The notes under the pieces: model-generated
Told to the model about the DNA's origin: nothing
Database searches by the model: none
The model's input: the letters and a program-made list of their open reading frames with translations, nothing else
Made by a program: the position numbers and the translations under genes
Shown here: positions 47,225 to 56,399 of the stretch, piece by piece
Position numbering within the stretch: position 1 is the first letter of the stretch
Layout of the letters: each line of letters begins with the position of its first letter
Assembly: GCF_040939455.1 (NCBI RefSeq)
Contig: NC_134108.1
Span: forward strand, 47,429,501 to 47,493,500
Reading direction: 5' to 3'
Length of the DNA stretch: 64,000 nucleotides
Origin: Microcebus murinus
Lineage: Eukaryota; Chordata; Mammalia; Primates; Cheirogaleidae

Positions 47225-47572
47225 GGTATTTTTTTAAATTATGGCACATAAAATTTACCATCTTAACCATTTTTAAGTGTACAATTTCGTGGCACTTAGT
47301 ACATTCACATTGTTGTGCAACCATCACCACTATTCATCTCCAGAACTCCTTTCATCTTGCAAAACTGAAACCCTGTACCTCCTGAACAAGAACTCCCCAT
47401 TTCCCCATCCCCTCAGCCCCTGGCAACCACCATTCTACTTTCCATCTGTATGAATCAGACTACTCTAGGTACCTCATATAAGTGGATCATACAATATTTG
47501 TCCTCTTTACCTTGCATAATGTCCTCAAGGTCCATCTATGTTGTGGCAAGTGTCAGAACTTCATTCCTTCTT

Positions 47573-47897
47573 TTTTTTTTTGAGAGGGAGTCTCACTTTG
47601 TTGCCCAGGCTAGAGTGAGTGCCGTGGCGTCAGCCTAGCTCACAGCAACCTCAAACTCCTGGGTCAAGTAATCCTCCTGCCTCAGCCTCCCAAGTAGCTG
47701 GGACTACAGGCATTTACCACCATGCCCGGCTAATTTTTTGTATATATATTAGTTGGCCAATTAATTTCTTTCTATTTATAGTAGAGACGGGGTCTCGCTC
47801 TTGCTCAGGCTAGTTTCGAACTCCTGACCTCGAGCAATCCGCCCGCCTCAGCCTCCCAGAGAGCTGGGATTACAGGCGTGAGCCACCGCGCCCGGCC
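47573..47897 (-). mobile_element. Strepsirrhine Alu inside the L1
   Basis: T-tail, 'GAGTCTCACTTTGTTGCCCA', lemur insert 'TTAGTTGGCCAATTAATTTC', end 'GAGCCACCGCGCCCGGCC'. It is flanked by an exact 13-base target duplication, TTCATTCCTTCTT, at 47560-47572 and 47898-47910. Confidence 0.97.
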
Positions 47898-48069
47898 TTC
47901 ATTCCTTCTTAATACCGAATGATTTTCCATTGTATGTATAAACCACATCGTGTTTATCCATTCAGATATTGATAGGCATTTGGGTTGCTTCCACTTCTTG
48001 GTTACTGTGAATAATATTGCTCTGAACATAGGTGTACTGATACTTGTTTGAATCTTTGCTGTCAATTCC

Positions 48070-48095
48070 GTGTGTGTGTGTGTGTGTGTGTGTGT
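48070..48095 (+). repeat. (GT)n microsatellite
   Basis: About 13 GT units within the L1 fragment. Confidence 0.95.
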
Positions 48096-48300
48096 ATTCA
48101 GAAGTGGAATTGCTAATCATATGGTAATTTTATTTTTAATTTTTTGAGGAACTATCATACTATTTTCCACAGCACCTGTAGCATTTTACATCCCCACAAA
48201 CCATGCACAAATGTTTCAGTTTCTCCACATTTTCACCAACATTTGTTGTTTTCTGTTTTTTTTCTTATAGTGACCATCCTAATTTTTAAGTATAACTAAG

Positions 48301-49711
48301 TAAAGCTGTTCATAGACATATTCCCAAAGTCAAACAATTGAGTAAATCCAACTAGAGAAGACTCGGAGAATAATGTGTTAATAGAAGTTTAGTGTAGATT
48401 TTCTTGAAGGGCACGGGGATTTACACAATGGGTCACACCGCAAAGCATGCTACAGTTCCACCCCGTCCCTCCTGCTCTCTCACTGCCGCACTACTCCACA
48501 AAGGCCCTCCCTGCCGCATTGCTACGCCTCCTCCACCTCCTCTGCTGGGCCCCATGCTACGTTGTCATTGTCCCTTTGTCCCCTTCCAAATACTACTCAC
48601 TCATCTGACCCACCCTGCTGTGTGCAGCCTCCATAGGAAGCAGAATCTGGTTTTTATATGCTTTTTAAAGAGAAATTCTAGAATTTTGGTGAATAAATTT
48701 CTCCACTTCATTATACAGACCATGAAAATTACCTGGCACATGGTAGATGCTCAATGAAAGGTAGCTGATCTTATGGTACCTTCTTCATAGAGGTGTTGCA
48801 AACAGTAAACGAGCTAATGCATGCAAAGAACACTGCCAGCACTCAGTAAGCCCTTTCGGAAGGTGAGCTACTATTATTGTGGTAGAAGTAATGGAGAGCC
48901 TAGTGTATAGTACTTACTCCTTTTTAGTAAGAGAAGCTGCCAACAACTTTGGGTGAAGGTAACCATGTAGAGTCATCTTGGAACAGATCATCTTTGACTT
49001 TTCCCAGAACTTCAGAGTGCTCCCATTGAAGTATGCAAATGTAAAGTGACCAGGCACCCATTGCTTTATTATTATTGGAGAAATGCTATAACAGGACTTT
49101 TTGTAGCTTGACAAAACCTGCTGTTCCCAGTATCCCTGTAGTAGGGCAAGAGGATGAATAAATTTGTACTGGGGTCAAGGGACCTCTTAGAAAGAAAAAA
49201 ATTGAGAGCTAACCCTTCCATTTTGAGATTTTGTGGTTATATTTGTAAGGTCCCAAGTGAATCTTCTGTGAGAACAAGAAAGAGTTTCAGAGAGGAATTC
49301 ACCCAGAGGGAAGAGGCACTCAGACAGGCTGCAGCAGGGCCCAGGGGCTTGGCAGGGGTGGAGGAGGAGAGTTGTGGTCGGTTCTGGTATCTCCCCGGGG
49401 CCTGGCAGTCTGTTTGGACTGGAAGCAGCCCACCAAGGCAGTGGAGAAAAAGCAACTCCACAGCTTTGTCTGGTGACTAGTTTGGAATTGCCTGCATCGC
49501 CATGGTTTTGCTTCTGAAAGAGACACAAGAACGTGTGCAGAATCTTCCAGTTTGCACGCCTAGCACCTAGCACATGTCTAGAATAAAGCAGGTGCTCAGT
49601 GGAGGTTGTGGGACTGGTGTGAACCCAGCGTGGCAGGACCAGACACTGAGACCCTGGGCATTTCTTCTCTCCCTGCCTCTACCCCAGCAGTGACTCCTCT
49701 GTGGCTATCTC
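48301..49711. other. Mostly unique intergenic DNA with a MIR/L2 tail
   Basis: About 48700-48880 ('GGCACATGGTAGATGCTCAA', 'CTGCCAGCACTCAGTAAGCC') is MIR/L2-like and about 49550-49605 is an L2-like tail. The rest shows no gene or repeat. Confidence 0.5.
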
Positions 49712-50068
49712 CGTTTATTCCTGCCACTGGAACAAAATGCCTTAGACTGGGTAATTTATAAACAACAGAAATGTGTTGCATACTGTCCTGGAGGTTGGGA
49801 AGTCCAAGATCAAGGTGCTAGCAGGTTCGGTGTCTAGTGAGAGCCTGTTTCTCATAGATGGTGCCTTCTATGTGACCTCATGTAATGGAAGGGGCCAGGA
49901 GGCTCTCTGGGGCCTCTTTTATAAGGACACTAATCCCACTCTCGAGGGCTCTATCCTCATGACCTCGTCACCTCCTAAAGGCCCCACCTATTAATACCAT
50001 CACACTGCGGGGTATAGGGTTTCAGCATGTGGATGGCGGGGGTGGCACAAACATTCATCTGCAGCAGT
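49712..50068 (-). mobile_element. MLT1 LTR (MaLR)
   Basis: 'CTTAGACTGGGTAATTTATA', 'CCTGGAGGTTGGGAAGTCCA', 'TTTTATAAGGACACTAATCC' and 'GTCACCTCCTAAAGGCCCCA' are the reverse complement of a MaLR LTR. It is solitary, with no internal genes. Confidence 0.88.
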
Positions 50069-50402
50069 GACCGTCCACTAAGAGGGTGTGGGGAGAGTTA
50101 GCCAGTTGGTGCTTGAGAGTTTGAGGCCATTTGAACAAGGGCTCTTCTCAGGGGAGAATGCGAGGGTAGTTGTCTTCTCTTCCACATGTTACATCATGGT
50201 TTCACTCTGCCTTTTCAGTACTTGAAATCATAGCTTCTAAAAGTGTAAAATCAAGGTTTTTCCAAAGAATGAATCTTTTCTTTTCATCGATTAATGCTAA
50301 AGAATGGAGAGTTTCTGAGCATTAGGTCTAAATGGTTTGGTTAGTTTTGTTTACAGGGAAGCTTTTCTCAAATTATGCCTTTTTTAAAAATACTAAGTAT
50401 TA

Positions 50403-50754
50403 AGGACTAAATGTTTGCATTCCCCCAAAATTCATATGTTAACATTTTAACCTCCAATGCAATGGTGTTAGGAGGTGGTGCTTTGGGAGGTAATTAAGTC
50501 ATGAGGGTGGAGCCCTGAAGAATGAGATTCGTGTTCATGTAAAAAGGACCCCTGAGAGCTCTCTAGCCCTGAGCCCACCATGTGAGGACACAGCGACAGG
50601 AAGGTCATTTATGAACCAGGAAGCAGGCCTTCACCGGACACCAGATTTACCAGTGCCTTGATCTTGAACTTCCCGGCCTCCAGAACCGTGAGGATGTTTT
50701 TTAAGCCACTCAGTCTATGGTATTCTGTTACAGCAGCCCGAGCTGACAAAGACA
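50403..50754 (+). mobile_element. MLT1 LTR (MaLR)
   Basis: 'CCCCCAAAATTCATATGTTA', 'GGTAATTAAGTCATGAGGGT', 'CCATGTGAGGACACAGCGAC' and 'TTAAGCCACTCAGTCTATGG' through 'GAGCTGACAAAGACA' match an MLT1 LTR in the forward direction. It opposes the copy at 49712-50068 and nearly abuts the next LTR. Confidence 0.92.
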
Positions 50755-50759
50755 TTGAG

Positions 50760-51302
50760 TGTGATGGTTTATTTTAGGTGTTAGCTGGACTGGATTAAGG
50801 ACTACCTAGAAACCTGGTAAAGCATTATTTTGGGATGTGTCTGTGAGGGTGCTTCCAGAGGAGATTAGCCTGTGTGTCTGAGGACATCCATCCTCCGTGT
50901 GGGCAGGCATCATCCAACCTGTTGGTGTCCTGGAGAGAACAGAGACAGACAAAAGGAGAATGTATTGCTCTATGTGCTGGGACCGGGATACACTCTTCCT
51001 CTCCTGTCCTTGGACAATAATCCAGGCTCCCCTTGGACGCTAGGGCTTATACCAGTGGCTCCCTGAGTTCCCAGGCCTTTGGCCTTAGACAGAGAGTTAT
51101 ACCATTGGCTTCCCTGGTTCTGAGGCCTTCGGGCATGGACTGAACCAGGCCACCAGCACCCCAGGGTCTCTAGCTTGCAGACAGCTTGTTGTGGGACTTC
51201 TCAGCCTCCATAATCACATAAGCAGTCTCCTTATAAATCCCCTCTCATATATCTATATCTATATCCTACTAACTCTGTCTCTCTGGAGAACCCTGACTAA
51301 TA
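50760..51302 (+). mobile_element. Solitary ERVL-class LTR
   Basis: Begins 'TGTGATGGTTTATTTTAGGT', has 'GGATGTGTCTGTGAGGGTGC' and 'GGGACTTCTCAGCCTCCATA', and ends 'GAGAACCCTGACTAATACA', so it opens TG and closes CA as LTRs do. Short TGAG-like flanks are consistent with a target duplication. It is about 543 bp with no internal region. Confidence 0.8.
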
Positions 51303-51614
51303 CACTGAGCAAATTCTAGAATCTAGCAAACACAAATCCTCCTTTTCTAGATTTTTCACAGGAGGGAGAGGGCTGACACATAGCTTGACTACTCATTATT
51401 TATTTAGCAACCAGCACCATATAAACACAGCACCAGGATGACTGGCACGGTCACAGCCCCACCCTTTTGTTGTCTGTACCTTTTTTTTCCCTCTTGAGCG
51501 TTGTCAAGAGTTGTGCAAAGAAAGCAAGTTACCTGTGCTCCACCCAAGCATGTAGGAAGCACAGACTACAACAGGGCAATGGAGGGAGAGGGAATAACAT
51601 CTCCCTGGAAGTGT

Positions 51615-51800
51615 GACAGTTCTGGGCTTGCATCCTTGAATCCTTCTCCACAGGCTAGCTGTGTGACCTTGAAGAGGTTACTCAGTGTCTCTGAGCCTCA
51701 GGTTCCTTAAAGGTAAAGTGAGAGGGATAGTAAATGCACCTCACAGGACTGTTTGGAGGGTTAAATGTGCTAACAGGTGGCGTATGGTCCTCAGTGAAGC
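51615..51800 (+). repeat. MIR SINE
   Basis: 'AGGCTAGCTGTGTGACCTTG', 'TCTCTGAGCCTCAGGTTCCT' and 'GTTAAATGTGCTAACAGGTG' match the MIR core and 3' part. 51801-52544 beyond it is unique, with no gene seen. Confidence 0.78.
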
Positions 51801-52544
51801 GTTGCTCTCCTGTGATGGCAACTAAGGCTGTATGTGTTAGGCTGAAAACCAATTGGCAGCTCCTGGAGGCAGGAGGTGCTCATGTCCTGACTCCCTGACA
51901 TTCGCACGCCATTCAGACGTCACTGTAACTGCCGCCGGCCTGTTCAGACAGAAGTGTCTCACGTCCGGGACACTCTCTCTAAACAGTTTACATCCCCAGG
52001 CTGCCTTTGAGGAGGGGCCCCTGCAGAGGCTGCTAAGAAGGAGCCATTAACTCATTCCCCCAGTGCCTGCCCCTCTGCTCGGGACACCTTTGGACAGGAG
52101 GAAGGCTCAGCTAGCAGCCATTGAAAGCAGCGCTTCAGCTCTTGGTGTTCTTCCTGCGGGCCTCGAGGCCGCACGCCCAGGGAAACAGTTGGTGGAAAAC
52201 TGCAAGAAAGCTTCCCCTTGTTCTTCCTGGGTTGTATTCCAAAGGTGGAACTTGACAGAGCATCTTGGAGACTTTTCCCAATCCATTTAAGGGCATCTAG
52301 GAGAAATGAAAAATATTTCCACTCCCTTCCCTTGCTCTCCCCCCAACTCCTTCCCTTGCTGCTCTTTGCTTTTCTGTTCTCATCTGCTAACATCCATACC
52401 TTTCTCAAAGTATCCTGGTACCAACTGTCTCACAGAAAATGCTCTTTTTCCTGCTCTAAAACAGATTATTCTAATAATAATGTTGAAGCAGAAAGTTCAA
52501 GGCCAAGGTAATAAAATGCTATTAAAAAAAAACCCAAAAACTTA

Positions 52545-52847
52545 ATTTTTTAAATTTTTTTGACAGGGACACATTCTTTCACCCAGGCTGGAGTATAGTG
52601 GCAAGATCATAGCTCATTGCAGCCTCAAATGCCTGGGCTCAAGTGATCCTCCTGCCTCAGCCTCCTGAGTAGCTGTGACTATAGGTGTGTGCCACCATGC
52701 CCAGCTAATTTTCTCTCTCTCTCTCTCTCTCTAAAGACAGGGTCTCACTGTTGCCCAGGGTAGTCTCAAACTCCTGGTCTCAAGTGATTCTCCTACCTCA
52801 GACTTCTGAGTAGTTGGAATTATAGGCATGAGCCACCATACCCAGGC
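52545..52847 (-). mobile_element. Alu SINE, old AluJ-like
   Basis: 'GACAGGGACACATTCTTTCA', 'AGATCATAGCTCATTGCAGC', end 'GAGCCACCATACCCAGGC'. It lacks the lemur insert. A (CT)n run at 52713-52732 has expanded in its middle A-rich linker. Confidence 0.9.
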
Positions 52848-52849
52848 AG

Positions 52850-53330
52850 CTTTATTCTTTTTAATGAAAAAGTTCTACACGTTATTGTGGAAAAAAATAA
52901 TCAAACAGCCCATATGTGTGTATAGTATAAAAAGCCCTCCATTCTCACTGGTTTCCTTCAATTGCATTCCCTTGAAGTGACCACCACTAAACAGTTTAGC
53001 ACGCATCCTTCCAGACATTTCTAACTTGGTCATTGAACAGATATGTAGTGATTGACTGCAATGTTCTGGCCAGTGTGCTGGGTGCTGGGGACCAGGGGTC
53101 AACAAACACAAAGCTATATACATACACATGTATGTGTGTCTGTTATATATATTGGCAAAAATAAGATAATGTTTTTCACTAAATAATATCTCGCAGCCAC
53201 TTTTCCTTGGTAGTATGTAGAAATACATACATATTTATGAGTTTTCTTAGCCGTATCATATTCTGTTACAAGGACGTACCAAAATGTATATAACCTATAT
53301 ATGCTGTTTTTAAAACAAGCCATGTTCTCT
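52850..53330 (-). mobile_element. L1 LINE fragment with an ancient-repeat piece
   Basis: 'CTCACTGGTTTCCTTCAATT', 'CACTAAATAATATCTCGCAG' and 'ATCATATTCTGTTACAAGGA' resemble the reverse complement of an old L1 3' region. About 53035-53115 ('CAGTGTGCTGGGTGCTGGGG') belongs to the unassigned ancient repeat and may interrupt it. Confidence 0.55.
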
Positions 53331-53761
53331 GCTTGTAGAAGGTAGAGCAACCTGCTTCATGTGTCCTGCTTGAGGAGAACCTGGCACTATCTGGACAGGG
53401 ATCCTCGAGGGCCTGTCCCAGGCATGAGGGTAGAGAGCGCCCGCGGCGTGGGCTGACCCACCTACCTCTTCGACAAGCAGACAAGTCCGGCACCAGGGGC
53501 ACAGTGCGCCTGCCTGTGACGTACAGCTGGCCGGTGGCATGACTGAGCTCACATCCAGGTCCCTCTGACTCCAGAGCTCCCACTGACACAGCTGCCACCC
53601 CCCACTGTGTGCACACACACACATAGCTGTGGCACCATCCTGCCTGCAGCGTCTCCTCATGCAATAAATCCTGTAGGCTATGGATTAAACAACGGAGAGG
53701 GAGAGGGAGGAAATGAACTTGAGGTCAAGGAAAATGCAGCCAGAGGTGGATAATGTGCATA

Positions 53762-53768
<7 letters not shown>

Positions 53769-53803
<35 letters not shown>

Positions 53804-53925
53804 TTTCTTAAAATTAGCTACTTCTTCATGCCTGGCAAGGGGGCAGCGTGCAAGTGTGTGCATGTGTGTACACGTATGTATGCATGTATGTGCAAGTATG
53901 TGCATGTGTGTACACGTGAGCACAG
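53769..53925 (+). repeat. (GT)17 and degenerate TGTGTA/TGCA repeat
   Basis: 17 GT units at 53769-53802, a 50-base gap, then alternating purine-pyrimidine sequence (GTGTGTGCATGTGTGTACAC and variants) to about 53925. The long alternation favours Z-DNA. Confidence 0.9.
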
Positions 53926-54316
53926 GAGCATGGACAGTGAGTCCTCCTTCTGTGGTATGGGCAGCAAATGATGATGTTTTAAGCATGGAGAGGAGATAAG
54001 CAGCAGCTCTTGCTTCATATCCCTCCCATTATCTGCCCCAGTCTCCTTTGGAGCCATTAATGAATGAGCGATCTTAACGTTCAAGTTCAATCCCGTCCGT
54101 GAGACACCTTCTGAAGTGAGCGCACAGAGATAACACTGAGGCCTGGACATTCCTCAGCAGCTTCTTAGCTGGGTGGTGAAAACAAAAATGCCACCTAATT
54201 CGTCACTGGCTCTTTCCAGTGAATGAAGAGGTTTCTGTTTTAAGAAATACTGTGACATACTGTTGATTCACTGCCCACAGGGAGATTCTGAGCAGAGGCT
54301 TGCTAGCTCTGTAGAA

Positions 54317-54342
54317 ATTTGCATACGACTTCCACTTCCTGC
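54317..54342 (+). promoter_or_regulatory. Octamer plus ETS/PU.1-like motif pair
   Basis: ATTTGCAT (54317-54324), the octamer bound by POU2F factors, lies 7 bases before CCACTTCCTGC (54332-54342), whose reverse complement GCAGGAAGTGG is a strong ETS/PU.1-type site. The pair sits just upstream of a possible first exon, an arrangement common in immune-cell TATA-less promoters. That it is a promoter is an inference. Confidence 0.4.
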
Positions 54343-54479
54343 TTCAGAGCCTGTTCTGCTACTTACCTGGGCCCTGAGAGGGCGGAAGGAGGCTGCCAGC
54401 GACCCAAGGTAGACAGAGACGCGAAGCAGAGAGCCGACCACCCCCTTGGCCCGGTTTACCTGTCCGTGGTGGTTCTAAG
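54343..54479 (+). other. Candidate noncoding first exon (possibly TRAF3IP2)
   Basis: GC-rich unique sequence following the octamer/ETS pair ends at TTCTAAG|GTAAGTTA, a near-consensus donor (GT at 54480-54481). In human the next gene downstream of FYN on the same strand is TRAF3IP2, whose first exons are noncoding, so this could be one. The exon start is arbitrary. No TRAF3IP2 protein sequence is present in the window. It could also be a lncRNA exon or chance. Confidence 0.3.
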
Positions 54480-55023
54480 GTAAGTTATTCAGGGTTGCCA
54501 CCTGCCTCGTCTTTTTTCTTAACCACTGACCCATTTTCCAAAACATTCTGTGTCTCCTTTACTGACATACTCTGCTGTTATTTTCCTCTGCCTTCCTCTC
54601 CCCGCCTTTAACTTGTTCGCACAGAGACCAGCTCGGGCTGAGAAAATGACAGTTAAGTTTCTGCTGCAAGAACGTGTTGGGGGTTTAGTATTTCAGATAG
54701 GCGAGCCGAGGTTAACTCTTTGGGGAGAGAAGGCACGCACACTGGTGCGCGGAGCTGCCTGGGAACAACTCGTTTGGGCATTTAGGGTCCCCACAAGTTT
54801 CGATCAAGAATTCAAGCCCCAGCTCTCCAAGGAGGGAGCCAGGGATGGCAAGGATTAAGTAACTGGCTTCCAGCCCCAGGACACGTCAATGGCAGAGTGG
54901 GAAGGAGAACTCCAAGTTTTCCCAATCCTTGTTTCATGCAGGCAGAAAAAAAAAATCAACACCACATTCTTGGGGCAGGAAGTTCTGCTGAGCTCTGTGC
55001 TGGCTGTGAGCTGCCCCTGCCAT

Positions 55024-55052
55024 CCCCCCATCCCCAGCCCCCCACCCCCCCC
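55024..55052 (-). other. Predicted G-quadruplex motif on the minus strand
   Basis: C-runs of 6, 4, 6 and 8 (55024-55029, 55032-55035, 55038-55043, 55045-55052) have loops of 2, 2 and 1, one of the strongest such motifs in the window. Confidence 0.6.
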
Positions 55053-55254
55053 TCCAAACAACCCTCACGTTTGCTGGCTGGCACTGGACGGAGCCTTTGG
55101 GAAAACAAGGGAAGAAGTGCTAGTACTTGATCTCAGAAGCTAATCAAGCTTCTTGTGACTTTCAAGTTCAAGACGGTCTCTTAGCTATAATAGGGGGATT
55201 TTCTTTTTTTAAAAGAAGAGGAGAAAAAAGAGGCCAATAAATATTTTTTTAAAA

Positions 55255-55380
55255 GGACAAGAAACGTGGTTTCAAGTTCTTACTCCACTTTTTGTGGTTG
55301 TGTGACTTAGGCAGTTCACTTGGCTCCCCAGGCCTGGATTTCTTCATCAGTAAAGTCTGCGTGTGGGGAGGGGGGCAGGA
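55255..55380 (+). repeat. MIR SINE fragment
   Basis: 'GGTTTCAAGTTCTTACTCCA', 'TTGTGTGACTTAGGCAGTTC' and 'CCTGGATTTCTTCATCAGTA' match the MIR core. Confidence 0.7.
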
Positions 55381-56369
55381 CTAACATGATTTTGTCCAAA
55401 TTCCCTTCTAGCAAAACAATGCCAGGGTAGACCCAGAGGGGTAGCCGTAATGGGTGGTCTTAGAAGACTTGTTTTGTTTGCTGATTATTCACATAGATTC
55501 ATTTTACCTCCCACTACCAGTTGGTTAGCCCCTGGAGGAAGAAGAGCACTTTGTTTCTTAATCCTTTTCAATCCCCCAGAACCCAGCAAACTACCAAACA
55601 CCTCAGAGGTGCTCAGGCTCCTCCCACGTAAGCTGCTTTGATTTCTGTTCCACTCCTCTGCTCTCAAGGCAAAAGGTAAAGCAGCAGTGAGGGCAAAGGG
55701 CCGGAGAGGCCTAGGCAGCCTGGCTCTGCAGGAGGGCTGCCTAGAACTAAGGACTTGTGATTGGCTCCAGCCAAATAGGACAAAACCGGGAATTTCTTGA
55801 GTCAGTTCATGTCCCATTGGGGTTACCCGGGAAGGATCATTGCGTGCATTTAACCACAGTGTCCACACAGGCCAGAGAACTGGCAGACAAACCAGGCTCC
55901 AGAAGCCAGAGCGACTGATTTAGCTGGAGCTGGAAACACTCCACCAGTCACTGTGTGTGGGGCCTTTAATGGGAAGGGAAAGGAAACTGTGAAACACATC
56001 CTAATACCATGTAAGGGTGATGACTATGATTAGACACGTTATTAGATGGCACATACACTGAATCCTTAACCTTTTCCAAGCCACTACTTTTTGGTTTTGT
56101 TATTGTTTCTTTTGGGCAATTACGATCAAACAAGCTCTGGCTGGCTGGGATGGGCTGATTCAGGGGTTTGAGGATTGCTAATCTGTGGGATATTAAGGTC
56201 CTCGTTTAGTCCTTGTCATGTTTTTGGGTGTTTCTATTTTCCTGGGATGAGAGGATAGGAATTTCAAGATATTTCACTTGCATTGAGTTCCTGATTTTAT
56301 TTTCAAATAATAATGCACCATTCTCTAAAATCAGGTTAACTGTTCAGTTTGCCAGCCTTGCTTTGATCC

Positions 56370-56399
56370 TTAAAGGCCACACTGCAGTGTGGCCTTTAA
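56370..56399. other. Perfect 30-bp palindrome
   Basis: The 30 bases are identical to their reverse complement, centred on CTGCAG, with half-site TTAAAGGCCACACTG. There is no spacer. The next outer base pair does not match. It is not part of any repeat I recognise. Confidence 0.95.

Larger units (their letters stand above)
47225..48300 (-). mobile_element. L1 LINE 3' region, split by an Alu
   Basis: 'ATGGCACATAAAATTTACCA', 'CATTGTTGTGCAACCATCAC', then after the Alu 'TTGATAGGCATTTGGGTTGC', 'CAGAAGTGGAATTGCTAATC' and 'GTTTCAGTTTCTCCACATTT' form one reverse-complement old L1. It also contains a (GT)13 tract at 48070-48095 where the consensus has 'tcttttgggtata'. Confidence 0.92.
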
